Shown here one piece after another: positions 41,482 to 50,833 of a DNA stretch of 64,000 nt. Within the stretch, counting starts at the first letter, position 1; each line of letters begins with the position of its first letter. The notes under the pieces are model-generated. The model saw only the letters and a program-made list of their open reading frames with translations. It ran no database searches and had not been told where the DNA came from. A program made the position numbers and the translations under genes. This stretch comes from Nocardia wallacei (GTDB lineage: Bacteria > Actinomycetota > Actinomycetes > Mycobacteriales > Mycobacteriaceae), in assembly GCF_029868745.1 (NCBI RefSeq), contig NZ_JARWOP010000235.1:1-64000 (forward strand), in the 5' to 3' direction.

Positions 41482-42573
41482 ATGATTCCCGACCTACAAC
41501 ACCGAATCCGCAGTGTCCTAGACGAACTCGTCGACACCGGAGCGGAAACCGGCTTGCAGGTGGCCGTGTATCACCGTGGTGTTCTGGTCGCCGATGCCGT
41601 CGCCGGGCTCGCCGACAGTCGGGCCGGGCGCGAGGTGACCGCTGGCACGCCGTTTTTCAGCTTCTCCTCCGGTAAGACGATGGCGTCGCTGATCGCGCAT
41701 CTGCTCGTCGGGAGAGGCGTTGTCGGATACGACACCCGGCTGGTCGAGCTGTGGCCGGAGTTCGGCGCGCACGGCAAGGAGTTCGCGACTCTTCGGCATG
41801 TGCTCACGCATTCGGCGGGCATACCTGCGATGCCTCGCGACATCGGGCCCGCGGAACTGACCGACTGGTCGCGGGTCTGTGGCGCGATCGCCGACGCCGA
41901 ACCACGCTGGCGGCCCGGGACGCAGACGGGCTACCACTCGTTCACCTTCGGATTCCTCGTCGGCGAAATCGCGCGCCGGGCCACCGGCAAACCGATGCGG
42001 CAACTCCTCCACGAATGGATCGCCGCACCGCTCGATCTCGACGGGGAACTGTATTTCGGTGTGCCGCAGCCGGATCTGGCACGACTGGCACGACTGGAAG
42101 ACGCCGCACCACCCCCGCGCACCCAGCCCGACAGCGAGGCCGTTCTCGCGCCCTGGGAGATGCGGCCGACCGCGGCGATGGGCAACAGCCCCGAGATCCT
42201 GCGAGCGGACATCCCGTCGGTCGGTACCTTCACCGCACGGGCGATCGCCGCAGCGCACGCCGCGCTCCTCGACGGCAGGCTCATCGATCCACGTCAGCTC
42301 GAGGAATTGACGGCGGTTGCCTTCGAGGGCACCGACCAGGTCTTCGGCAACCCGGCGCGACTGGCCCTGGGCTATCCGCTCGGCCGCCTCGGCGCTCGGC
42401 CCGACGAGTCCCCGACCGCGTTCGGCTGGGTCGGTGGCGGCGGCAGCTATGTCTACGCCGACACCGCCACGGGCATCTCCTTCGCCGTGACCAAGACCCG
42501 CCTCACCCCCCATTTCGACACTGCTCGAAGACTCGCGGACCTCACCACAACCGAGATCAACTCATCTGCCTGA
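41482..42573 (+). CDS. Serine hydrolase (class C beta-lactamase-like)
   Basis: ATG 41482, 3 bp after the preceding stop; 363 residues. The catalytic S-x-x-K is in FSFSSGKTMAS near 58-68, followed by RHVLTHSAGIPAM near 106-118 typical of the EstB/PBP4-like group. The second motif appears as YHSF near 153 and the third as GWVGGGGSY near 314. No signal peptide, so it is probably a cytoplasmic esterase or peptidase rather than a true beta-lactamase. Tight spacing links it to the SLOG-PPOX gene. Confidence 0.9.
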   Translation: MIPDLQHRIRSVLDELVDTGAETGLQVAVYHRGVLVADAVAGLADSRAGREVTAGTPFFSFSSGKTMASLIAHLLVGRGVVGYDTRLVELWPEFGAHGKEFATLRHVLTHSAGIPAMPRDIGPAELTDWSRVCGAIADAEPRWRPGTQTGYHSFTFGFLVGEIARRATGKPMRQLLHEWIAAPLDLDGELYFGVPQPDLARLARLEDAAPPPRTQPDSEAVLAPWEMRPTAAMGNSPEILRADIPSVGTFTARAIAAAHAALLDGRLIDPRQLEELTAVAFEGTDQVFGNPARLALGYPLGRLGARPDESPTAFGWVGGGGSYVYADTATGISFAVTKTRLTPHFDTARRLADLTTTEINSSA

Positions 42574-42624
42574 GTCCCGATATCGAGAAGTGCGCCGAAG
42601 CGTGCATGTGGTGCCGAGCCCGAA

Positions 42625-43116
42625 TCAATTCAGTTGCTTACCAAAGCAATTCGACAACGGCAGGTCTTCATAGGGCGAGAAGAGAGGGATCCAGTGGTAG
42701 CCGCGCCGCAGATAGAAGCGGACCGCCGCCGGTTGCAGGTGTCCGGTCTGCAGGACGAGCCGCGGTACGCCGTGCTCGCGTGCGGTGTTCTCGGCGGCGG
42801 TGAGCAGCAGGTCCGAGATGCCGCGACCACGTTGACCCGGACGCACGAACATTCGCTTCAGTTCGAGATCCCCGCCGTTCCAACGGATTGCGGCGTGACC
42901 GACCGGCTCCGGGCCGTACGCGACCACGGTGCGGACCACGGTCGCGGGATCGATGCGGTGCGGGTCGGTCGCCAATGTCCGCATCAGACGGGCATAGCGC
43001 GGGCCTACCTCGGCCGCCATTTCCTCGCGCAGCAGCACGGCGTCGGGATCGGTCCAGCCGACAGCCCGCAACGTGATGTCCGAAACCTGTCTCGTCCGCG
43101 AAAGAGTGCCTGTCAC
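42625..43116 (-). CDS. GNAT-family N-acetyltransferase
   Basis: 163 residues from GTG 43116, overlapping the preceding gene's stop by 4 bp (GTGA). The acetyl-CoA loop is ELKRMFVRPGQRGRGISDLL near 85-104 and the C-terminal motif QPAAVRFYLRRGYHWI near 128-143. It is translationally coupled to the flavin-dependent acyl-CoA dehydrogenase-fold gene, suggesting action on the same small molecule; substrate unknown. Confidence 0.88.
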   Translation of the reverse strand: MTGTLSRTRQVSDITLRAVGWTDPDAVLLREEMAAEVGPRYARLMRTLATDPHRIDPATVVRTVVAYGPEPVGHAAIRWNGGDLELKRMFVRPGQRGRGISDLLLTAAENTAREHGVPRLVLQTGHLQPAAVRFYLRRGYHWIPLFSPYEDLPLSNCFGKQLN

Positions 43117-44324
43117 AGCGCTTTCCCTTGCTCCGAGGCTTTGCTCGCGCCCAGGCTGTTGAGGAACGCGCGCGGCGCCGTCCCGTTCACCGCGTGGTCG
43201 CCGAGCAGCGACGCCTTGTAGACGGCCGGGTTGTGCGAGGAGACGGTGCGGGCATTGCGCCAGTGCCGATCCAGTCCGAGCCGACTCTTCAGCGCGCTCG
43301 CGCTACCGGCGTCGAACAGCTGCCACGTCGCCGCGCCCACCAGGTCGGTGTTCACCACCTGTGTCGCGGCGGAATCGAGCAGCGCGCGTTCGGCCCGCTG
43401 CCGGGTGGGGTCGCTGAGGAAACCGTCCAGGGTGTCGGCGAGTTGCAGCACGTTCGCTCGTGCCGCGTACGCCTTGCTGCGCACCTGCCCCACGGTCTGC
43501 AGCACCTGCGGGTCTGCCGCGGGCTCGGGCGTGGACGCCAGCGGATAGGACCGGGTGCGGCCCCGGACCAGTTCGGCCAGATCGTCCGCGGCGGCCCGTG
43601 CGATTCCGGCCTGGGTGGCCGAATGCACGAACTGGTAGAACGCCTCCATGTAATCGTTGGTCAGTGAATTGCGGTGGTGCAGTAGGTAATCCGGGTCCAC
43701 CCGGACCGATTCGAAGATCGCGGTGCCGCTCGCTGTCAACCGCTGCCCGAAACCGTCCCAATCATCGATGATCGTGACGCCCTCGCTGCGTCGCGGCACG
43801 ATGGCGGAGACGAACTCCCCGTTCTCGGACACCAGCACATTGAGCCAGTCGGCGTAGAGGCTGCCGGTGGTGTAGTACTTGCGGCCGGACAGCACGTAAT
43901 GGTCGCCGTCGCGGCGCAGCGTGGTGGCCAGCGCCGTGAGATTCGGGGTACTCAGCTCCGCACCGGCCGGGCCGAAGAACGCGCCGTCCGCCGCGGACCG
44001 CAGCAGCGTGTCGCGGGCGGGGCCGGGCTCGGTGAATCGCAGGATCTCGGTCAGTCCGAGGTGGCCCCGAAAGATCTGGGCCAGATTGGAATCCCCCGCC
44101 GCGATATCGATGAGCACCTCGGCCAGCACACGCACCGGCGCGCCTGACCCGCCGAACTCCACCGGCACCCGCAACGCCCCGGCACCGGCCGCCAGCAACT
44201 GCGAAACCTGCTCGGTGGGCAACTTGTGCTCGGCCTCGCGGTCGGCCGCCTCGGCGCCGAGCCCGGACACCACCGCGGCGATGGCACGCAGCCGCGCCGA
44301 AAGATCATCGTCGACCGCGACCAT
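43113..44324 (-). CDS. Acyl-CoA dehydrogenase-fold flavin monooxygenase (SfnB/DszC-like)
   Basis: ATG 44324 is chosen because GGAG lies 6 bases upstream; two upstream ATG readings have weaker context. The 403-residue protein has the three-domain acyl-CoA dehydrogenase fold; GPAGAELSTPNLTALATTLR near 118-137 and YVLSGRKYYTTGSLYADWL near 142-160 follow the SfnB/DszC pattern, and SSHNPAVYKASLLGDHAVNG near the C-terminus is characteristic. These enzymes use reduced flavin from a partner reductase to oxygenate sulfur or nitrogen compounds. Divergent from the C-nucleoside-type operon, 180 bp away; a link is possible but unproven. Confidence 0.87.
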   Translation of the reverse strand: MVAVDDDLSARLRAIAAVVSGLGAEAADREAEHKLPTEQVSQLLAAGAGALRVPVEFGGSGAPVRVLAEVLIDIAAGDSNLAQIFRGHLGLTEILRFTEPGPARDTLLRSAADGAFFGPAGAELSTPNLTALATTLRRDGDHYVLSGRKYYTTGSLYADWLNVLVSENGEFVSAIVPRRSEGVTIIDDWDGFGQRLTASGTAIFESVRVDPDYLLHHRNSLTNDYMEAFYQFVHSATQAGIARAAADDLAELVRGRTRSYPLASTPEPAADPQVLQTVGQVRSKAYAARANVLQLADTLDGFLSDPTRQRAERALLDSAATQVVNTDLVGAATWQLFDAGSASALKSRLGLDRHWRNARTVSSHNPAVYKASLLGDHAVNGTAPRAFLNSLGASKASEQGKAL

Positions 44325-44504
44325 TCCAGCTCCATTCATCGTGCGGACCCATTCGCATTCGACCCGGTACCGGCTACCACACAACAGGTATGCGCTCACG
44401 CTGGTCGAAATTGTTTACAGCCCAGCCCTTCTCCCGCAGCATGACCTGGGACCAAGGGGGTCTGTCTCCACTTTTCTACGACTCTACGAACGGACGTCGT
44501 ACGT

Positions 44505-45458
44505 ATGTCTGATGTCGTTGTTTCCGCACCGTTGTTTCGCCTCTCCGACGAGGTCCGCGACGCGCTGCACACCGGACGGCCGGTCGTCGCGCTCGAGTCC
44601 AACGTGGTGGCGCACGGTTTCCGGCGGCCCGCCAATGTCGCGATCGCACTCGAGGTCGAGCAAGCGGTCCGTGATGGCGGCGCGGTGCCCGCGACCATCG
44701 CCGTCGCCGACGGCCATATCGTGGTCGGGGCGAACTCGCAGGAACTCGAAAGGCTCGGCACCACAACCGATGTCGCGAAGGTGACGTCCCGCGACCTAGC
44801 GGTGGCGCTGGCACGGGGAGGGCTCGGCGCCACCTCGATCTCGGCGACGATGGCGGTCGCGAACCAGGTGGGGATCGCGACGGTGGCCTCGGCCGGGCTC
44901 GGCGGCGTGCACCGGGGCGCGGAGACGACCATGGACATCTCCGCCGACCTCACCGAACTGGCCCGCACCCGCCTGCTGGTGGTGTGCGCGGGAGTGAAGA
45001 AGATCCTCGATGCCGGGCTCACCCTGGAATTCCTGGAGACCCAGGGCACGCCGGTGATCGGGTACCGGCATCGGGGCTTTCCCGCGTTCTACTGCCGCGA
45101 CAGCGGTTACGACACCCAGGTCCGCATCGATGATCCGCACCGGATCGCCGAGATCGCCCGCTTCCACCGGCAGCTGGCCGGCAGCAGTTCGCTGCTGATC
45201 ACCCACCCGATTCCGGCGGCGGACGCGCTCGACGGCGACGCCATCGAGGCGGCGATCCGCCAGGCGCTGGCCCGGGCCGACGCCGAGCACGTCACGGGAC
45301 CGGCCGTCACCACATTCGTACTGAAGGCCGTCGACGCCGCCACCGGTGGCGCCGCGGCCGCCGCCAATCGCGCGGTCCTGATCAGCACCGCGGCGGCCGC
45401 CGCGGAGATCGAGGCGGCGCGCGCCGCCCTGGAGCGAGGAGTGGCCCATGTCGGCTGA
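44505..45458 (+). CDS. psuG: Pseudouridine-5'-phosphate glycosidase family protein (IndA/MinB-like C-glycosynthase)
   Basis: 317 residues from ATG 44505. It is full length for PsuG and keeps the catalytic pair known from the E. coli enzyme: E31 in VALESNVVAHG and K166 in CAGVKKIL, the Schiff-base lysine. GLGATSISATMA and AETTMDIS supply the phosphate and metal sites. PsuG reversibly makes or breaks the C-glycosidic bond of pseudouridine phosphate. In minimycin-type clusters the homologue joins ribose-5-phosphate to the NRPS-derived ring, and its place as first gene of this operon supports that role over pseudouridine breakdown; no pseudouridine kinase is present. Confidence 0.92.
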   Translation: MSDVVVSAPLFRLSDEVRDALHTGRPVVALESNVVAHGFRRPANVAIALEVEQAVRDGGAVPATIAVADGHIVVGANSQELERLGTTTDVAKVTSRDLAVALARGGLGATSISATMAVANQVGIATVASAGLGGVHRGAETTMDISADLTELARTRLLVVCAGVKKILDAGLTLEFLETQGTPVIGYRHRGFPAFYCRDSGYDTQVRIDDPHRIAEIARFHRQLAGSSSLLITHPIPAADALDGDAIEAAIRQALARADAEHVTGPAVTTFVLKAVDAATGGAAAAANRAVLISTAAAAAEIEAARAALERGVAHVG

Positions 45459-46137
45459 ATCGGCACGCTCGGCGGTGTTGTTCGACCTGGACGGAACATT
45501 GCTGGACACCCCGCGAGCGATCGCGGAACAGATGTCGCTGGCAGTGGAAGCGGTGACCGGCGTCCTCCCGGACCTGGAGACCGCACGCGCGCTGATCGGC
45601 GCGCCGCTGGAGCAGATGGCCGGCGCGCTGTCCGGAACGGCCCCGGATTCGACTACCGCACAGCGGGTTTCGGCCGACTACCTGACCCGGTACCGCGAAC
45701 TCATCGTGCCGAAGGCGGCCGATCTGCTGTTCGCCGGGGTGCGCGGCGGCCTGGAGCGACTCGCCCGGTCCGGCCTGGCGCTGGCCGTGGTGACCAGCAA
45801 GAAACACCACAGCGCCGAGCTGATCCTGGAGGCGGCGGGCATCCGCGAGCAGTTCGCGGCCGTGGTGGGCGCCGACGACGTGGTGCATCCCAAACCGCAT
45901 CGCGACAGCGCCGACGCCGCGCTGGCGATCCTCGGCTTCCCCGACGCCGGGCCTTCGGGCGCGGTCGTCGGCGACACCGCCGCGGATATCGGATTGGGTT
46001 CGGCCATCGGCACTTTCACCGTCGGCGTCACCTACGGGGTCGGGTCGACGTACCAGATCGCCTCGGCCTCAGCCGATTTCGTAGCGCACACCTTCGACGA
46101 CGTCATCCGTGCCGTTCTTCTCCGGACTGGAAAGTGA
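45448..46137 (+). CDS. HAD phosphatase (MinC N-domain/IndB-like)
   Basis: ATG 45448 overlaps the glycosidase gene by 11 bp. 229 residues: motif I FDLDGTLLD (D13, D15), TSKKHH near 117 (motif II Thr/Ser), Lys in HPKPHRD near 150 and GDTAADIG near 173. The size and cap place it with nucleotide or sugar-phosphate phosphatases. In the minimycin system the phosphatase half of MinC dephosphorylates the C-nucleoside phosphate and contributes to self-resistance. Here it is a separate gene, with the DUF4243 half encoded about 6 kb downstream. Confidence 0.9.
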   Translation: MSAESARSAVLFDLDGTLLDTPRAIAEQMSLAVEAVTGVLPDLETARALIGAPLEQMAGALSGTAPDSTTAQRVSADYLTRYRELIVPKAADLLFAGVRGGLERLARSGLALAVVTSKKHHSAELILEAAGIREQFAAVVGADDVVHPKPHRDSADAALAILGFPDAGPSGAVVGDTAADIGLGSAIGTFTVGVTYGVGSTYQIASASADFVAHTFDDVIRAVLLRTGK

Positions 46138-46146
46138 GCCAAGGCC

Positions 46147-46851
46147 ATGACCACATGGACCCGCCCGACCACCGAACCCGTACCGCTGGACCGCTATCTG
46201 GGCGTCAACGTCTTCGAACTGCCCAAGCAGCCCGGCCTGATCGCGCTGCACACGCAGGCCCGTGACGCCGACACCGGCCAGGAGCGTTTCGTGCGCACCA
46301 CCGGCCGAATCATCCGGCTGCTGCTGGAAACCGCACTGTCGCATCTGGACCATCGCACCCGCGCCGTCACGACGCCCACCGGCTACACCTTCGAGGGTCT
46401 GGAACCGGCGTCCCCCGCGCTGTACGCGGTGTCCATTCCGCGGGCGGGCGACGCGCTCGAGGGCGGGCTCCGTGAGATCCGCCCGGATACCCGTTTCGGC
46501 AAGATCCTCATCCAGCGCGACCCCACCTCCAAACAGCCGACGCTGTTCTACAGCAAGCTGCCACCCGGTATCGCGGGCAGTGAGGTGCTGCTGCTCGATC
46601 CCACCATCGCCACCGGCGGCACGCTGCTGACCGCGGTGAACGAGCTGATCGCCGCGGGCGTGGCCGAACACCGGATCATCGTGGTGAACGTGCTCACCTG
46701 CCCCGAGGCGCTGGGCACGGTGCTCACCCGGCGGCCCGACCTGCGAATCGTGACCTCCCACATCGACGAGGCCCTGACCGACCAGGCGTTCATGCTGCCC
46801 GGCATCGGCGATTTCGGTGACCGGTTCCACGGCACCGTGGCGGGGGCCTGA
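46147..46851 (+). CDS. Uracil phosphoribosyltransferase family protein (MinD-like)
   Basis: 234 residues from ATG 46147. The PRPP-binding loop VLLLDPTIATGGTLL is at 147-161, with IPRAGDALEGGLRE near 98-110 and the uracil-recognition part MLPGIGDFGDRFHG near the C-terminus. UPRTs convert uracil and PRPP to UMP. In the minimycin producer the homologue MinD is part of the self-resistance system, presumably keeping uridylate pools or handling the uracil-like drug. A 9-bp gap to the phosphatase and 3 bp to the NRPS support this role here. Confidence 0.92.
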   Translation: MTTWTRPTTEPVPLDRYLGVNVFELPKQPGLIALHTQARDADTGQERFVRTTGRIIRLLLETALSHLDHRTRAVTTPTGYTFEGLEPASPALYAVSIPRAGDALEGGLREIRPDTRFGKILIQRDPTSKQPTLFYSKLPPGIAGSEVLLLDPTIATGGTLLTAVNELIAAGVAEHRIIVVNVLTCPEALGTVLTRRPDLRIVTSHIDEALTDQAFMLPGIGDFGDRFHGTVAGA

Positions 46852-46854
46852 GCC

Positions 46855-49800
46855 ATGGCGACCACGAACCTCCTCGACCTGCTCGACGCCCACGTGCATC
46901 GACATCCGGATGCCATTGCCTGCGTGGATGATTCGCGTGCGCTGAGCTTCGCCGAGCTGTCCCGGCGCGCCCGCGATGCCGCCGGTGGGCTGCGGGCCGC
47001 CGGTGTGGCGCCGGGCGATGTGGTGGGCGTGTATCTGGAGCCGTCGGTCGACCTGGTGGTCGGGGTATGGGCCGTGCTGCGTGCCGGTGCGTCGTATCTG
47101 CCACTGGCGGTGGACTATCCGGCCGAGCGCCTCTCCTACATGGCCACCGACAGCGCCCTGCGGGTCGTGCTGACCGACGCCGGCACCGACGACCGGGCCC
47201 GTCGCATACTGCCCGCGGGGGTGCGTACCGTCCCCGTGCCGGGCCTGAGCGGTGAGTTCGGGGGACAGCGGCCGGAATTGTCGGCGGCGTACACGATTTA
47301 CACCTCCGGTACTACCGGATCTCCCAAGGGCGTGGTGATCTCGCACGCCGCTATCGGCAACCAGATGCGCTGGATCGGTAGCGAACTCGCGCTCGGGGCG
47401 GGGTCGCGGATCCTGTTGAAGACGCCGGTCAGTTTCGACGCCGCGCAGTGGGAGCTGTTGGCCAACGCGTGCGGGGCCACGGTCGTCGTCGCACCCGCCG
47501 GAACGCACACCAGCCCCGAGGGCATTCTGGAACTTGTTGTCCGCGAGGCGATCACGGTGCTGCAATGTGTGCCCACGGTGTGGTCGGCGCTGGCCGGGCT
47601 TCCGGACATCGGATCCGCGAGCACCCTGCGCACCGTAGCCAGCGGCGGCGAGGCGCTGCCCACCGCGGTCGCGCTGCGGCTGCGGGAGGTCCTGCCGCGG
47701 GCTCGCAAGCTCAATCTGTACGGGCCCACCGAGACCACCATCAACGCGACGTGGTTCGACTTCACGACCACCGATCTGACCGGCACCGCGGTGGTGCCGA
47801 TCGGCCGGGCCGTGGACGGTTGCACCACGGTCGTGGTGGACGCGGCCGGTCGAGAAACGGCGGACACCGAGGTCGGCGAATTGCTCATCGGCGGAGTGCA
47901 ATTGGCGGACGTCTACCGCGACCGGCCGGACACCACCGCGCAGCGCTTCGCGGAGCTGACGGTCGGCGGCGTTCGGGAACGCCGGTACCGCACCGGAGAT
48001 CTGGTCCGCCGCAGGGCCGACGGCGTACTCGAATTCGTCGGGCGCAACGACGAACAGGTGAAGGTGAACGGGCACCGGATCGAGACCACCGAGATCCGGA
48101 CGTGGATCGAGGCGCACCACTGGGTGCGGGCGGCGGCCGTGGTGCCGTGGGTGTCCGAACGCGGGGTGACGCAGCTGGCGGGTTTCGTCGAACTGGATCC
48201 CGACGAGGCGCCGCTGATGGACCAGGGCCGGGCCGGGCGGCATCACCGCTCCAAGTCGACCCGCACCCAGGTGGCCGCGCAGCTCGCCGATCTGGGGGTG
48301 CGGGAGTTCGCGACCGCGCCCGATCTCGAGTTGCCCGGCGCACAGCCGACGGAGGAGCAGCGGCGCCGGGTGTTCGCCCGCAAGACCTATCGCAGCTTCG
48401 CCGACGCCCCGATCGACCTGGCGGCGATCGAGCGGCTCCTCCGGCAACTGCCGCCCCGCGACCCGGCCGCTCCCGTGGAGATCACCGCGCGGTCGCTGGG
48501 CGGGCTGCTGCGCTGGTTCGGGCCGTTCGAGAGCCCGGATCGCTTGTTGCCCAAGTATTCCTACGCCTCGCCGGGCGCGCTCAACGCCACTCGCGTGTAC
48601 CTGGAGACCAGCGGGCTCCCCGGGCTCGAACCGGGTGTCTATTACTTCCATCCCCGGCGGCACGCGCTGTATCGGGTGGGTGCGGTTACGCGCCCCGGGC
48701 TGCACCTGCATCTGGTGGGGCTGGCGCGGGTGATCGAGTCGGTGTATGTGACCAACGTCCGGGAGGTGCTGCATTTCGAGGCAGGACACATGCTGGGCGT
48801 CCTCGACGAGGTGGCCGCGGCCAACGGCTGGCACGTCCGACCGGCCGCCGTACGGGTGGTGGACGGCGTGGACGAGGGCGTGGTGACCGCGACCGTCGCC
48901 GTCGACACCCGCGCGCTGCCCGCCGCGGCCGAGCCGCCGGTAGACGTGCTGGTGCAGGTGCACGGCGAGGTCGGTGGCGCGAGGCACGGCCTGTATCGAT
49001 TCGACGGCGCCGCACTGCGATTCGTGTCCGACCGCAAGATCGAGCGGCGGCATGTGATCGCCATCAATCAGCGCTCCTTCGATCGGTCACGGTTCGCGGT
49101 CGCGCTCGTCACCGCCACGGACGCCGGTTGGGACGGTTTCACCGCCCTGGGCCGGGCGCTGGCGCGGCTGCAGCAGATCGGCGCTCGCGCGGGCGTGGGG
49201 TTCATGTCGGCCGGGTATTCGTCGCTGACCGGACGTGATCTGCCGTCCGCGCGCCGACTGAACGAAATCCTCGGTGGCACGGGGCAACTCAGCTATTTCG
49301 CGGTGGGCGGGCGGGTGTCCGAGGAACAGCTGCGGTCGACGGGGATGGCCGAGGACGCCGTGCACATGAAGGGTCCGGAGGAGTTGCTGAAGGACGACCT
49401 GCGGGCGGTGCTGCCGCCGTACATGGTGCCGCCGACCATTCACGTGGTCGATCGAATCCCATTGTCGCAGAATGGTAAGCAGGACCGTGCGGGGTTGTCT
49501 CGGCTGGCGTCGGAACTGAACGAGCGGGCGGCACGGCCCGCCGATCCGCCCGTCGGCGCGCACGAAGCGCGGGTCGCCAGGGTGTGGGCGCAGGTGCTCG
49601 GCTACGAGCCGGTGTATCGCGGCGACGACTTCTTCGCTCAGGGCGGCAATTCCATGTCGGCGTTGCGGCTCATCCGCGCGCTCGGTGACGAGTTGGGCAT
49701 CGCACTGCCGGTGCAGGCGATCTTCCAGACTCCGACGCTGGCCGAATTGGCCGCCGCCACAGCCGAAGACGAGGCGGCCACGCGGACCACTGCCGGGCGA

Positions 49801-50601
49801 CTGTTGCGGCTGGCCGGAGCGGGCGGGACCGCGGCGACCGTGCTGTGGCCGGGGCTCGGCGGCTATCCGATGAGCCTGCGCACCCTGGCCCGCGAGCTCG
49901 CCCAGCACGGCCACGTGGTGTACGGCATGCAGGCGCGGGGCCTCAATGTCGGCGAGCGGCCGCATACCGATCTCGGCGACCTCATCGCCGACGATGTCGC
50001 CGAACTGCTCGCGGCGGCGCTGCCCGGCCCGTTGCGCCTGGTCGGGTACTCCCTCGGGGCGCGGGTGGCAGCGGAGGCGGCGCAACGGCTGCTCGCGGCC
50101 GGGCACGAGGTCGAGGAGCTGGTACTGATCGCACCGGGCTCGCCGGTGATCCCGGCGGCCGGGCCCGACACCGGCCGAGTCGATTACGGCAGTGCGTATT
50201 TCAAGCGCGTGCTGGGCTCGGTGTTCAGTGGGCGGGTGGATCCGGTGTACGCGGACGCACTCGACACACTGTGCAGCCGAGCCGAATTCGTGGAGCTGAT
50301 CGCCGACCGGGAGACCGGATTCGCGCGTGACACCGTGGAGCGGATCGTGTCGGTGGTCGAGCACACCTACCGTTTCCGGCATCAGCCGATCGGTGTCGAC
50401 CAGGAACTGCTCGACCGCAGCCTGTATCTGCGGGCGCGGGGCGACGGCCCGGCGTTCGCGGATGTCCCGGTCGCACCGCTGCGGCTGCGCAGCACGCCGG
50501 TGAGCAACCTGCCATACCACCACTACGAGATCGTCACCGCGGGTGCGCTCGATATCGCCGCGGCGGTCCTCGAACAGAGCATGAATCGGGAGCTGGTCTG
50601 A
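46855..50601 (+). CDS. indC: Indigoidine synthetase-type NRPS (A-Ox-PCP-TE)
   Basis: 1248 residues, close to IndC/BpsA (about 1,280). Order: adenylation core with YTSGTTGSPKG (about 147-157), NLYGPTETT (286-294) and YRTGDLVRR (377-385); A8 GRNDEQVKVNGHRIE (395-410); then an inserted FMN-dependent oxidase domain (about 490-850; RKTYRSFADAPID near 508); A10 NGKQDR (about 872); carrier protein with phosphopantetheine serine S933 in GGNSM; thioesterase with GYSLG nucleophile S1066. An oxidase inside the A domain is the hallmark of indigoidine synthetases, which activate L-glutamine, oxidise it and release a cyclised product. The binding-pocket residues read by eye (DAWQ...LINK) are compatible with glutamine. 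Carrier activation by an outside phosphopantetheinyl transferase is required. Confidence 0.93.
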   Translation: MATTNLLDLLDAHVHRHPDAIACVDDSRALSFAELSRRARDAAGGLRAAGVAPGDVVGVYLEPSVDLVVGVWAVLRAGASYLPLAVDYPAERLSYMATDSALRVVLTDAGTDDRARRILPAGVRTVPVPGLSGEFGGQRPELSAAYTIYTSGTTGSPKGVVISHAAIGNQMRWIGSELALGAGSRILLKTPVSFDAAQWELLANACGATVVVAPAGTHTSPEGILELVVREAITVLQCVPTVWSALAGLPDIGSASTLRTVASGGEALPTAVALRLREVLPRARKLNLYGPTETTINATWFDFTTTDLTGTAVVPIGRAVDGCTTVVVDAAGRETADTEVGELLIGGVQLADVYRDRPDTTAQRFAELTVGGVRERRYRTGDLVRRRADGVLEFVGRNDEQVKVNGHRIETTEIRTWIEAHHWVRAAAVVPWVSERGVTQLAGFVELDPDEAPLMDQGRAGRHHRSKSTRTQVAAQLADLGVREFATAPDLELPGAQPTEEQRRRVFARKTYRSFADAPIDLAAIERLLRQLPPRDPAAPVEITARSLGGLLRWFGPFESPDRLLPKYSYASPGALNATRVYLETSGLPGLEPGVYYFHPRRHALYRVGAVTRPGLHLHLVGLARVIESVYVTNVREVLHFEAGHMLGVLDEVAAANGWHVRPAAVRVVDGVDEGVVTATVAVDTRALPAAAEPPVDVLVQVHGEVGGARHGLYRFDGAALRFVSDRKIERRHVIAINQRSFDRSRFAVALVTATDAGWDGFTALGRALARLQQIGARAGVGFMSAGYSSLTGRDLPSARRLNEILGGTGQLSYFAVGGRVSEEQLRSTGMAEDAVHMKGPEELLKDDLRAVLPPYMVPPTIHVVDRIPLSQNGKQDRAGLSRLASELNERAARPADPPVGAHEARVARVWAQVLGYEPVYRGDDFFAQGGNSMSALRLIRALGDELGIALPVQAIFQTPTLAELAAATAEDEAATRTTAGRLLRLAGAGGTAATVLWPGLGGYPMSLRTLARELAQHGHVVYGMQARGLNVGERPHTDLGDLIADDVAELLAAALPGPLRLVGYSLGARVAAEAAQRLLAAGHEVEELVLIAPGSPVIPAAGPDTGRVDYGSAYFKRVLGSVFSGRVDPVYADALDTLCSRAEFVELIADRETGFARDTVERIVSVVEHTYRFRHQPIGVDQELLDRSLYLRARGDGPAFADVPVAPLRLRSTPVSNLPYHHYEIVTAGALDIAAAVLEQSMNRELV

Positions 50602-50602
50602 T

Positions 50603-50833
50603 ATGCCACACGTGGAGATCTCACACTTCCCCGCCGATCTGTCCGACATCGCGCGGCAGCGCTTGGAAGCCGACTTGGTCGAGGCGGTGACGCGGGCCTT
50701 CGGGGTTACCTCCGACGCCGTATCGATCGGCCTTACCCCGATCCCCCGCGACCAGTGGCAACAGCGGATCTACGGCCCTCTCATCACCGATCGCGCCACG
50801 GGCACCGGCCTCCTGCGCACCCCCAACTACTGA
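50603..50833 (+). CDS. 4-oxalocrotonate tautomerase-like protein
   Basis: 76 residues from ATG 50603, one base after the NRPS stop. The protein starts Met-Pro-His, so removal of Met would expose the catalytic N-terminal proline of the tautomerase superfamily, and the length suits one subunit. The C-terminal PRDQWQQRIYGPLI differs from classical 4-OT, and the usual Arg positions could not all be matched. In the operon it could isomerise a keto-enol or imine intermediate from the NRPS. I do not recall this gene in the described minimycin set. Confidence 0.85.
   Translation: MPHVEISHFPADLSDIARQRLEADLVEAVTRAFGVTSDAVSIGLTPIPRDQWQQRIYGPLITDRATGTGLLRTPNY

Noticed and set aside
41482..42573. Resistance beta-lactamase
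   Set aside because: There is no signal peptide, and the second and third active-site motifs differ from class A and C beta-lactamases, so a general serine hydrolase is safer.
46069..49053. Very long open frame (994 codons) on the minus strand
   Set aside because: It is antisense to the NRPS and UPRT genes and its translation is His/Arg/Gly-rich low-complexity sequence without domains. Such shadows are expected in GC-rich DNA.
46855..50601. Siderophore or lipopeptide NRPS
   Set aside because: There is one module only, with an oxidase inserted in the A domain and no condensation domain, which fits indigoidine synthetase and not a siderophore assembly line.
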